A stretch of 64,000 nt of DNA, taken from NCBI GenBank assembly GCA_964648485.1, contig CAZYOF010000001.1, positions 1 through 64,000 on the forward strand. The letters are read 5' to 3'. The translations under genes were made by a program, and so were the position numbers. The DNA comes from DAIOEK01 sp964648485 (GTDB taxonomy: Bacteria; Chloroflexota; Anaerolineae; Anaerolineales; Anaerolineaceae). Of the stretch, positions 25,711 to 33,550 are shown piece after piece. Every line of letters starts with the position of its first letter. Within the stretch, counting starts at the first letter, position 1. The notes under the pieces are model-generated. The model was not told the DNA's origin and made no database searches. It worked only from the letters and a program-made list of their open reading frames with translations.

Positions 25711-27156
25711 TTGGATCAACCGCGCAATCTATTGAGTGTAGGAATTGATATCGGAACCACCACCACCCAGCTGGTATTCAGCAGCCTGGCATTGATGGAT
25801 GTTGCCCGTCCAGGGCAGATTCCTCGAATTAACATCACCGATCGTAAGGTTTTATATCAAAGTGATATTGTTTTTACACCGTTGCTTAATGAAGAAACCA
25901 TAGATGTAAAACGGCTGATCGATTTCATCCAAGTGCAATATAAAATTGCCGGGGTGTTGCCCTCGCAAGTGGAAACCGGAGCAGCCATTATCACCGGGGA
26001 AACAGCTAAAAAAAAGAACGCAGATGAAATCTTAAAGGCAGCTGCCAACTGGGCAGGCGATTTTGTTGTTACCGTTGCTGGTCCAAATGTGGAGAGTGCT
26101 GCAGCAGGAAGAGGTTCAGGTGCAGCAGAATATTCACGTCAACATTTTAATACCGTCATCAATGTGGATATCGGTGGTGGGTCGGCAAATAGTGCCGTGT
26201 TCAAACAAGGAAAGCTTACCGCCGCCGCCGCAATGAATTATGGTGGCAGAATTATTGAGTTAGATGGAGTAACCGGAATGGTAAAGAATATTACCAAATC
26301 CGGTCTGGTTATTTGCCAGCATGCAGGAGTCACTCTGACTCAAGGTGAATACGCGGACATTGATAGATTGATCCAGATTTGTGATGTCATGTGCCACCTG
26401 ACAGTCGAGTTAATAGAAGGAAGCCGTTCTCCACTTGCAGATAGACTTTATCTGACTGAACCCATGGTGAACGCGAGTAGAAACAAGCTCGTGATGCTTT
26501 CAGGTGGAATCGGACGCTGTTATTTTGATAATTTACCGGCATCCACATTGCATGAGTTATCGATCTATAGTGATATTGGACCCCTTTTTGCCCGCAGATT
26601 ACGAGATTCGGGTATTCTTGATCAATACATGATACTACAACCACCAGAAACCATGCGGGCTACGGTAATGGGAGCCGCGTCTCAATTGATTACATTATCC
26701 GGTTCAACCATATGGGCGGAAAAAGGCATACTGCCATTACGCAATGTACCGGTTGTCCGTCCGATACTTGATGGATTACCTCAATCTAATGAATTACCCG
26801 GGCTAATTCAGAGCGCGCTCAATCGATGGGATATTCATGTGGAGGAAGATACTTTTGCGGTTGCGCTCGATATTGATCGAACTCTGGATTACCAGGAACT
26901 TGTTAAACTGGCTGAAGGCTTGCGCATGTTTTGTGACCAGAGCACATCGAACCAACCTTTAATTGTGATCATTCAGAAAGATTACGCTCAATCCTTAGGA
27001 CAAACTTTACGAACAATGTTGAAAACCCGTCCGCTATTGGTTATAGACCAGGTAGGATTGGAAGAAGGAGATTATCTCGATATTGGATCTCCATTAATGG
27101 ATGGCAGAGTGGTACCATTAACTGTGAAGACGCTCGTCTTTTACCAACATGCCTGA
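25711..27156 (+). CDS. eutA: Ethanolamine ammonia-lyase reactivating factor EutA
   Basis: This 481-residue protein of the actin/Hsp70 ATPase fold exchanges damaged cobalamin in EutBC using ATP. Seen are the phosphate-1 motif SVGIDIGTTTTQLVFS (about 9-24), the phosphate-2 motif NVDIGGGSANSAVF (about 150-163), and the EutA-typical TGETAKKKNA. The start is TTG 25711 with AAAGG about 7 bases upstream. It is 12 bases before eutB, and its presence argues that the lyase depends on adenosylcobalamin. Confidence 0.92.
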   Translation: MDQPRNLLSVGIDIGTTTTQLVFSSLALMDVARPGQIPRINITDRKVLYQSDIVFTPLLNEETIDVKRLIDFIQVQYKIAGVLPSQVETGAAIITGETAKKKNADEILKAAANWAGDFVVTVAGPNVESAAAGRGSGAAEYSRQHFNTVINVDIGGGSANSAVFKQGKLTAAAAMNYGGRIIELDGVTGMVKNITKSGLVICQHAGVTLTQGEYADIDRLIQICDVMCHLTVELIEGSRSPLADRLYLTEPMVNASRNKLVMLSGGIGRCYFDNLPASTLHELSIYSDIGPLFARRLRDSGILDQYMILQPPETMRATVMGAASQLITLSGSTIWAEKGILPLRNVPVVRPILDGLPQSNELPGLIQSALNRWDIHVEEDTFAVALDIDRTLDYQELVKLAEGLRMFCDQSTSNQPLIVIIQKDYAQSLGQTLRTMLKTRPLLVIDQVGLEEGDYLDIGSPLMDGRVVPLTVKTLVFYQHA

Positions 27157-27168
27157 AACAGGAAATCT

Positions 27169-28536
27169 ATGCACCTAAAGACAACGCTGTTTGGAAAACC
27201 GTATGAATTCGCAGACATCCGCACGCTGATGGGGAAGGCGAATGAAGAGAAATCTGGCGATCAGCTGGCCGGTGTTGCTGCCTTGACAACCGCAGAACGG
27301 GCAGCTGCCAAGTTGGTTCTGGCAGAGGTGCCTCTGTGGGTTCTGTATGAAAATCCAGCGATTCCATACGAACAAGATGAAGTCACCCGAGTCATATTTG
27401 ATGCAACCAATCAACAGGTGTATGAGGAAATCAAATCATGGACCGTTGGTGAATTAAGGGAATGGATATTACGGGATACCACCGCCCCCGAAGAGATCCG
27501 AAGAATTTCTGATGGACTGACATCAGAAATGATCGCCGCGGTAACCAAGCTGATGTCAAATATGGATCTCATCTATGCAGCGAAGAAGATCAGGGTGGTG
27601 AAACATTGTGTAAACAGTATAGGCATCCCCGGAACGCTCTCCAGCCGGCTGCAACCCAACGATCCAACAGATTCCCCTGAGGGAGTACGAGCTTCCATTT
27701 ACGAAGGATTAAGCTATGGAAGCGGCGATTCTGTCATCGGAATCAACCCAGTCGACGATAGCTATTCTTCGGTTTCTCGACTGTTGGAAATGACCTACGA
27801 CATCATTAAAACCTGGGAAATACCCACCCAGAATTGCGTTCTTGCTCATGTGACAACGCAAATGCGCTGCCTGAAAAATGGTAGCCCGGTTGGGCTCGTC
27901 TTTCAATCTATTTGCGGCAGCCAGAAGGGGAATGAATCCTTTGGCATTTCGGTTGGGATGCTCGATGAAGCTTATGAACTGGCGAAAAAACATTGTTATC
28001 CTACCGGACCAGATTTTATGTATTTCGAAACCGGACAGGGCTCAGCGCTTTCAGCCAATGCGCACAATGGCTGGGATCAGCTTACACTGGAAGCGCGTAA
28101 TTATGGATTAGCCAGGCGCTATTCACCATTTCAGGTTAATACAGTAGTTGGTTTTATTGGTCCGGAGTATCTGTATGACGCCCGCCAAATTCAACGAGCC
28201 GGTCTGGAAGACCACTTTATGGGAAAGCTGACCGGAATCTCTATGGGATGTGATGCTTGTTACACCAATCACGCAAAAATTGATCAAAATGGGGTGGAAG
28301 CCCTGGCTGTGATGCTGACTGCGGCTGGATGCAATTACTTCATGGGTGTGCCGATGGCAGATGACACCATGCTTTCGTATCAATCCACTTCTTTTCATGA
28401 TACCGCCACACTCAGACAGTTGTTTGGATTGAAACCAGCTCCAGAGTTTGAGAAATGGATGGAAGATTTGGGATTGATGAAAGATGGGTACCTGACAGAA
28501 AAGGCGGGAGATCCGTCGATCTTCTTGAAGCGGTGA
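27169..28536 (+). CDS. eutB: Ethanolamine ammonia-lyase large subunit
   Basis: This 455-residue catalytic subunit, a TIM barrel, converts ethanolamine to acetaldehyde and ammonia with EutC and adenosylcobalamin. Length equals the family norm (about 453). Conserved tracts include LSSRLQPNDPTDSPEGVRASIYEGLSYG in segments (around residues 157-184), SIGIPGT, and FGISVGMLDEAYEL. FYETGQGSA-type active-site loop is present as FETGQGSALSANAH. It sits between eutA and eutC with only 7 bases to eutC. No encapsulation helix is seen at either end; EutC probably carries it. Confidence 0.97.
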   Translation: MHLKTTLFGKPYEFADIRTLMGKANEEKSGDQLAGVAALTTAERAAAKLVLAEVPLWVLYENPAIPYEQDEVTRVIFDATNQQVYEEIKSWTVGELREWILRDTTAPEEIRRISDGLTSEMIAAVTKLMSNMDLIYAAKKIRVVKHCVNSIGIPGTLSSRLQPNDPTDSPEGVRASIYEGLSYGSGDSVIGINPVDDSYSSVSRLLEMTYDIIKTWEIPTQNCVLAHVTTQMRCLKNGSPVGLVFQSICGSQKGNESFGISVGMLDEAYELAKKHCYPTGPDFMYFETGQGSALSANAHNGWDQLTLEARNYGLARRYSPFQVNTVVGFIGPEYLYDARQIQRAGLEDHFMGKLTGISMGCDACYTNHAKIDQNGVEALAVMLTAAGCNYFMGVPMADDTMLSYQSTSFHDTATLRQLFGLKPAPEFEKWMEDLGLMKDGYLTEKAGDPSIFLKR

Positions 28537-28543
28537 GACTGAG

Positions 28544-29494
28544 ATGGATGAGTATCAGATAGAAAGAATCGTTGATGCAATTGTCGCTGAGTTGACTGCC
28601 ATCCAGAAAACCGATGCCGGTCAAAATTCTGTTCCCCAAACCAGATTCATGGGGGAGGAGAATTTTCCGCACCAGACCAGTAATACAGGCGCATTGCCGC
28701 TAACAACGTGGGGGGTGGATCTGCCCGATCCGACCCAGCTTGAAATCAGGAAACAACCAGCTGTGGACCATCCTGAGGATCCTGAAGGTTTGCAAGCATT
28801 AATGGAAGCAACCCCTGCCCGCATTGGATATGGCAGGGCAGGACCCCGATACCGCACAAAACACTGGCTTATTTTTCAAGCAGACCAGGCGATTACACAA
28901 GACACCTTGTATCGTGATGTGGATGAAGGACTGCTGGCGAGGATGGGCTTATTCAAAGTACAGACCCGCATATCAGAGGGAAAACAGCAGTATCTTCTAC
29001 GCCCTGACCTGGGCAGGCAATTGAATGAGGAAGCAAAAAACATTATCAAGCAACGTTGTATAGCAAAACCCAATATACAGGTAGTGGTGGGAGATGGATT
29101 AAGCGCACAAGCAATTGAATCAAATCTGGATCAGATCATGCCTGTCATCCAACAGGGATGCCAGGCTACCGGTTTGAGTATGGGAACTCCCTTCTTTGTT
29201 CAATATTGTCGTGTGGGGGTTATGAATGATATTGGCGACCTCATTGAACCTGATGTTTTAATGCTGCTCATTGGTGAAAGACCAGGGTTAGGACGTGCAG
29301 ATTCGATGAGCGTGTATATGGGATACCGACCTCAATCAGGCCATTCCGATGCAGACAGGGATGTGATTTGTAATGTGTTTAATGGAGGTACAAACCCTCT
29401 TGAGGCAGGTGCTTACGCTGTTCAACTAGCACAGAAAATGATTTTACACAAAGCAGCTGGCGTTCGGTTGAAGCTAGCAGAAGGACAAAATTGA
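28544..29494 (+). CDS. eutC: Ethanolamine ammonia-lyase small subunit
   Basis: This 316-residue cobalamin-binding subunit is slightly longer than the enterobacterial one (about 295). Residues 1-20 (MDEYQIERIVDAIVAEL) form an amphipathic helix like the known EutC encapsulation peptide. A flexible linker to about residue 85 leads to the core with TPARIGYGRAGPRY, VVGDGLSAQAIE and IGERPGLGRADSMSVYMGY. The stop overlaps eutL (TGATG). The long linker between helix and core fits a tether to the inner shell face. Confidence 0.96.
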   Translation: MDEYQIERIVDAIVAELTAIQKTDAGQNSVPQTRFMGEENFPHQTSNTGALPLTTWGVDLPDPTQLEIRKQPAVDHPEDPEGLQALMEATPARIGYGRAGPRYRTKHWLIFQADQAITQDTLYRDVDEGLLARMGLFKVQTRISEGKQQYLLRPDLGRQLNEEAKNIIKQRCIAKPNIQVVVGDGLSAQAIESNLDQIMPVIQQGCQATGLSMGTPFFVQYCRVGVMNDIGDLIEPDVLMLLIGERPGLGRADSMSVYMGYRPQSGHSDADRDVICNVFNGGTNPLEAGAYAVQLAQKMILHKAAGVRLKLAEGQN

Positions 29495-30150
29495 TGGGAA
29501 TCTTATCTCCAATCTATGCAAAAGCACTTGCAGTCAGGGTGATTCCCAAAGTAGCTACCGGGTTAGCTCTTGAGCTTAACCTAAAAGAGAGTCAACATTC
29601 TCTGGGAATAATTACTGCGGATAATGACGATGCGCTGTACGTGTCAATAGATGAAGCCACCAAAATGGCTGATGTTGAAGTTGTATACGCCCACTCCTTT
29701 TACGCAGGGGCAAGACATTCATCCGGATTGTTGTCTGGAGAAATCATTGCGATGATTGCCGGACCCGATCCCTCTGAGGTGAAATCTGGTTTAAATGCTG
29801 CGGTTCAGTATCTCGAAAACTACGCATTGTGGTATTCTGCAAATGAAGAAAACTCGATTGCTTTCTTTCCCCATGTAGTTTCCAGAACAGGTTCTTACCT
29901 ATCTAAAATTTGCCATATTCCCATCGGGGATCCTATTGCATACCTGATTGCCCCGCCTTTGGAAGGTATAATGGGAATGGATGCAGCATTAAAAGCTGCT
30001 GATGTGAATGTTGTCTCGTACACTCCACCCCCTTCAGAGACGAATTACATGGGTGTGGTATTAACGGGTGAACAATCTGCGTGTCAGGCTGCCGCAATCG
30101 CCTTCCAGGATATGATACTCGAAGTTGCAGCCAGACCTTTGCTCTATTAG
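29494..30150 (+). CDS. eutL: Microcompartment shell protein EutL
   Basis: The 218-residue trimeric tandem-domain shell protein matches EutL in length and motifs (RVIPKVA, VVYAHSFYAGARHSSGLLSG, and a C-terminal VLTGEQSACQAA). EutL trimers form gated pores in the shell. ATG 29494 overlaps the eutC stop; a TTG one codon upstream is less likely. The position between the lyase and dehydrogenase genes is as in other eut clusters. Confidence 0.95.
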   Translation: MGILSPIYAKALAVRVIPKVATGLALELNLKESQHSLGIITADNDDALYVSIDEATKMADVEVVYAHSFYAGARHSSGLLSGEIIAMIAGPDPSEVKSGLNAAVQYLENYALWYSANEENSIAFFPHVVSRTGSYLSKICHIPIGDPIAYLIAPPLEGIMGMDAALKAADVNVVSYTPPPSETNYMGVVLTGEQSACQAAAIAFQDMILEVAARPLLY

Positions 30151-30158
30151 GAGAGCTT

Positions 30159-31622
30159 ATGCCGGATTTTGATGAAGACTTGATTTCAATTCAAGAAGCC
30201 AGAAGTGCTGTAATACAGGCGCATCAGGCGCAACTTGCCTGGCAGCATGCAACCCAGGAGGATGTTGACCGGGTATGTGCAGCCATGGTTGAGGCAGGTG
30301 CAAATGCTGCTGAGTCTCTGGGAAAACTGGCAAGTGAAGAAACCGGCTATGGTGTACCGAACCATAAAAAACTGAAAAACCTTCTAGCAACCCGAGTATT
30401 GTGGGATCACATCAAAGATGAGAAGACTGTTGGTGTTATCCGGCAGGATGTAGAACGAAAAATCTATGAGATTGCCTGGCCGATGGGTGTAATTGCCGGA
30501 TTGGTGCCATCCACCAACCCAACCTCAACGGCGATGTTTAAGACCATCATTGCTGTAAAAGCAAGAAACGGAATTGTGATTGCTCCCCATCCAACTGCGG
30601 TTCGATGTACGAGTGAAGCAATACGGATTCTCGCAGATGCTGCCATTAAAGCCGGGGCGCCATCAGGGTTAATCCAATGCCTGACCCACGTATCTCTACC
30701 CGGTACCTCAGAACTCATGAAACATCATTACAGCTCCCTTATCCTGGCTACCGGTGGAAGTGCCATGGTGAAGGCAGCACATTCTGTTGGAAAACCTGCA
30801 TTCGGCGTGGGTCCGGGAAATGTGCCTTGTTATGTGGATAAATCTGCAGATTTGGCACAAGCAGCAAAGTATATTGTTGCCAGTAAAGCTTTTGATTATT
30901 CTGTCATCTGCGCAACTGAACAGGCTGTTGTAGCTGATCAACCAATTGCTGCTGAATTACAGAAGTTGATGACTCTGGAAGGTGCCTATTTTGTTAATGA
31001 ACAACAGGCAGAATCTTTACGGAAATTACTTTTTGATGCCAGCGGCGGAATCAATCAGAAAACAGTAGGTAAATCTGCTCGTGTACTTGCAGATTTGGCA
31101 GGTTTTTCCATCCCTGCAGGAACCCGTATTTTGGTGGCTAAGTTAGAAAAAGTTGGAAGGGATGAACCGCTTTCCCGAGAAAAATTAACCACAGTGCTTG
31201 GATGGTATGAAGTCAATGGTTGGGAAAAGGGATGTGAGCGTTGTATAGAGCTAATCAAATTTGGTGGAGATGGACATTCGCTTTCCATCCACGCAAGAGA
31301 TGAAAAGGTGATCATGGCGTTTGGACTGGAAAAACCAGTTCATCGAATTGTAGTCAATACTATGAGCACACTGGGTGGAGTAGGTATGACGACCGGAGTT
31401 GCGCCCAGCATGACTTTAGGTCCGGGGGGAATTGGCGGGGCTATAACGGGTGATAATATCACAGTGAAGCATCTATTCAGCGTTAAACGCCTGGCATATC
31501 AAATCCGGAAACCACCTGAAGAAGCTTTACACGAAGAATATACCGATTCAAGTAACAACGTTAGTGATGTGGATGTGGATGAAATCGTCCGCAGGGTTTT
31601 AGACCAACTGGGACGTTCATAA
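30159..31622 (+). CDS. eutE: CoA-acylating acetaldehyde dehydrogenase of the microcompartment (EutE-like)
   Basis: This 487-residue enzyme oxidises acetaldehyde to acetyl-CoA with NAD+. The cofactor region has PTNPTSTA-type PSTNPTSTAMFKTI (about 117-130), and the catalytic Cys251 lies in FDYSVICATEQAVV. That motif is closer to the aldehyde dehydrogenase half of AdhE (FDNGVICASEQ) than to the FDxNLPCIAEK of enteric EutE, so the name is functional. Residues about 470-487 (DVDVDEIVRRVLDQLG) form a C-terminal amphipathic helix after a Ser/Asn linker, probably an encapsulation peptide; enteric EutE carries its peptide at the N-terminus. AGGAG precedes ATG 30159. Confidence 0.9.
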   Translation: MPDFDEDLISIQEARSAVIQAHQAQLAWQHATQEDVDRVCAAMVEAGANAAESLGKLASEETGYGVPNHKKLKNLLATRVLWDHIKDEKTVGVIRQDVERKIYEIAWPMGVIAGLVPSTNPTSTAMFKTIIAVKARNGIVIAPHPTAVRCTSEAIRILADAAIKAGAPSGLIQCLTHVSLPGTSELMKHHYSSLILATGGSAMVKAAHSVGKPAFGVGPGNVPCYVDKSADLAQAAKYIVASKAFDYSVICATEQAVVADQPIAAELQKLMTLEGAYFVNEQQAESLRKLLFDASGGINQKTVGKSARVLADLAGFSIPAGTRILVAKLEKVGRDEPLSREKLTTVLGWYEVNGWEKGCERCIELIKFGGDGHSLSIHARDEKVIMAFGLEKPVHRIVVNTMSTLGGVGMTTGVAPSMTLGPGGIGGAITGDNITVKHLFSVKRLAYQIRKPPEEALHEEYTDSSNNVSDVDVDEIVRRVLDQLGRS

Positions 31623-31651
31623 AATGAATCAATTACAAAATGGAGGATGCA

Positions 31652-31975
31652 ATGGCAGTTGATGTTTCATTAATCGCTTTAGGAATGGTAGAGACGAAGG
31701 GCTTGATCGGAGCCGTAGAAGCTGCCGATGCGATGGTTAAAGCAGCGAATGTGAGCTTGATTGGCTCGGAATATGTTGGCGGTGGATATGTGACCGTCAT
31801 GGTTCGCGGTGATGTTGGTGCAGTTAAAGCAGCTACGGATGCTGGAGCAGCTGCAGCAAAAAGAGTAGGCGAACTGGTTTCTGTCCATGTCATCCCAAGA
31901 CCGCATATGGATGTTGAGAAAATCCTGCCTCAGAATACAAAGGGGCAAATTGGTGGAAGAACTACAGTAAAATAA
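31652..31975 (+). CDS. eutM: Hexameric BMC shell protein EutM
   Basis: The product is a 107-residue single BMC domain. ALGMVETKGLIGAVEAADAM and the pore strand VGGGYVTVMVRGDVGAVKAAT are typical of the major hexamer (EutM/PduA). The tail IPRPHMDVEKILP is the family C-terminal motif. ATG 31652 has GGAGG upstream, which lies inside the longer reading frame that starts 12 bases earlier. It is likely the main facet protein, and the only single-domain hexamer seen here. Confidence 0.96.
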   Translation: MAVDVSLIALGMVETKGLIGAVEAADAMVKAANVSLIGSEYVGGGYVTVMVRGDVGAVKAATDAGAAAAKRVGELVSVHVIPRPHMDVEKILPQNTKGQIGGRTTVK

Positions 31976-31996
31976 ATCCCTGCCTCCGTTCTGATA

Positions 31997-32039
31997 CTGC
32001 GGCTGGTGGGATTTGAATTACAAAATTCCACCGGCTGCA
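31997..32039 (+). other. Stem-loop between eutM and the tandem BMC gene
   Basis: TGCGGCTGGTGGGA pairs with TCCACCGGCTGCA around an A/T-rich loop in the 124-base gap. It has no long T-run, so it is more likely an mRNA-stabilising or processing hairpin behind the abundant EutM than a terminator. Confidence 0.5.
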
Positions 32040-32099
32040 AACAAGGGATGAAAAATTTTGAATATCTGGCAGAAATAGTTTACGATGAGGAATTAGACA

Positions 32100-32729
32100 A
32101 TGGGTGATCAGTTCTCTTTGCGTTGTTATACCTACCTGGATCGAATGCAACCTCAGTATGCGGCTTTCATTGGCACAATCACTCAGGGAGACCTTCCAAC
32201 TGAGGGTATGGCTGCTTTGTATGTGGAAGTTGCTCCTGGAAATGAGGTCTTCAGGCTTGTTGATATTGCAGTGAAATCAACTGAAGCAAAACCTGGCGCC
32301 CAGATTGTAGAACGGGAATTCGGAATGTTTGAAGTTCATTCCCACTCGCAGGCTGAAGTACTAGAGGCAGGTAGAATTGTTCTGGATCGATTGAATTTAA
32401 AAGTAGAGCAAAGAATCAAACCGATCATTGCATCCACCCAGGTCATCACCAATATCGATCCATATCAATCACAGCTTATTAATCGTTTCCGGCGAGGGTC
32501 GTTGCTCGTTCCTGGAGAAACAATGCTGGTGTTGGAATGTGCTCCAGCTGCCTATATTAATTATGCTGTGAATGAAGCAGAAAAAGGTGCATCAATAAAA
32601 GTAATCCATTTCTCTTCGGTGGGTCGTTTTGGGCGTATGTGGTTATCGGGTTCTGAAGCGGAAATTTTACAGGCGAGAAATGCCGCAGTCGCTGCAATCG
32701 AGTCCATCCAGGGCGTTCCTGAGAAATAA
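32100..32729 (+). CDS. Tandem BMC-domain shell protein (BMC-T type)
   Basis: The 209-residue protein has two BMC-like halves (about 8-95 and 110-205). The second half shows LINRFRRGSLLVPGETMLVLE and AYINYAVNEAEKGA, with the typical FSSVGRFGRMWLSG strand and AEILQARNAA helix; the first has the matching GDLPTEGMAALYVEV, FRLVDIAVKST and VLEAGRIVLDRL pieces. It is distinct from EutL and from PduT (no Fe-S Cys motif seen). It would form pseudohexameric trimers in the shell. It replaces eutK/eutS-like genes of enteric clusters. The start at ATG 32100 has no strong ribosome-binding site. Confidence 0.8.
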   Translation: MGDQFSLRCYTYLDRMQPQYAAFIGTITQGDLPTEGMAALYVEVAPGNEVFRLVDIAVKSTEAKPGAQIVEREFGMFEVHSHSQAEVLEAGRIVLDRLNLKVEQRIKPIIASTQVITNIDPYQSQLINRFRRGSLLVPGETMLVLECAPAAYINYAVNEAEKGASIKVIHFSSVGRFGRMWLSGSEAEILQARNAAVAAIESIQGVPEK

Positions 32730-32738
32730 TCATTTTTC

Positions 32739-33488
32739 ATGGTATTGATCATATCCGAAGCTGAATTACGTGAGCTATGGCAGAACGGAAAATCTGATCT
32801 GCCTATTTTTCCACAGGCGACCCGTTTCACGCCTTCGGCACAGGACTTTTTGCGGGATCATCAATTGTTACCGAAATTGGCAAAAGATGGTAGAGATACT
32901 TTGATTCTGCCGGTTGATAAAAAAATTCCAGCATTTGACTACACCCCAAAAAAACAAGAAACCGTTCCGACTATTTATACCGAGGCTGATGTAATTGAAA
33001 TTTCCCGGCAGGGTGTTTCTGAGATAATCACTGGTGATGGAGTCATCGTGACGGAACTGGCAAGGGAAAAAGCTTTCAGACTGGGAATCCGAATCACACA
33101 AGCTCAGGGTGAACAGTCAACTATTTCATCACAACCATCCCATAACATTTTTCGCTATGCCGGGCTCACGAGAAATATTGCTGGAAAGGACACCGCTTTG
33201 GGGAAAACAATATTCACAGATGAAGATATTGAAAGAATGTACAAAGATGGTCAAAAAAAGATTAATGTGACTGAACAGACCATTCTGACAGACCTGGCTA
33301 AAGAAAAAGCAGCCTTATACGGTATGGAAATTACTACAGAAGATTTTAATAACCCGATTTTTAATCAAGAAAATCTATTGAAATTATTCCCAATCATCAA
33401 ACAAAAAGTATTAGCCAGGATAGGTGGATCTATAGATGAGAATACTGTTGATGCAGTTATTCAAAAAGTTTTGGAAAAAATTCGATAA
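32739..33488 (+). CDS. Protein of three EutQ/EutT N-terminal-like repeats with C-terminal amphipathic helix
   Basis: The 249 residues contain three related about 42-residue units at 4-45, 78-119 and 157-198. Each follows I-x-(S/T)-E/D-x-D/E-(V/I/L)...G...I...x-(I/F)-x-(T)-x-x-A-(R/K/Q)-(E/D)...(G)-(I/M)-x-I. This is the motif that opens EutQ and the EutT adenosyltransferase, where it reads ITxxDIR...ITPEAR. No cupin (EutQ) or transferase (EutT) domain follows. The last 18 residues (SIDENTVDAVIQKVLEKI) resemble the encapsulation helices of EutC and the dehydrogenase. It is the last gene of the operon, 9 bases after the shell gene. A structural or adaptor role inside the compartment is likely; enzymatic function not evident. 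Confidence 0.7.
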   Translation: MVLIISEAELRELWQNGKSDLPIFPQATRFTPSAQDFLRDHQLLPKLAKDGRDTLILPVDKKIPAFDYTPKKQETVPTIYTEADVIEISRQGVSEIITGDGVIVTELAREKAFRLGIRITQAQGEQSTISSQPSHNIFRYAGLTRNIAGKDTALGKTIFTDEDIERMYKDGQKKINVTEQTILTDLAKEKAALYGMEITTEDFNNPIFNQENLLKLFPIIKQKVLARIGGSIDENTVDAVIQKVLEKIR

Positions 33489-33500
33489 TCGGTTTCCTGT

Positions 33501-33529
33501 TTGACAAATCATTCTATAACGAATAAAAT
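33501..33529 (+). promoter_or_regulatory. Sigma-70-type promoter for ffh
   Basis: TTGACA (33501-33506), a 17-base spacer and TAAAAT (33524-33529) lie 22 bases before ffh. It separates the ffh operon from the eut operon. Confidence 0.75.
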
Positions 33530-33550
33530 CCCTTGGCTTGAGGGTGATCC

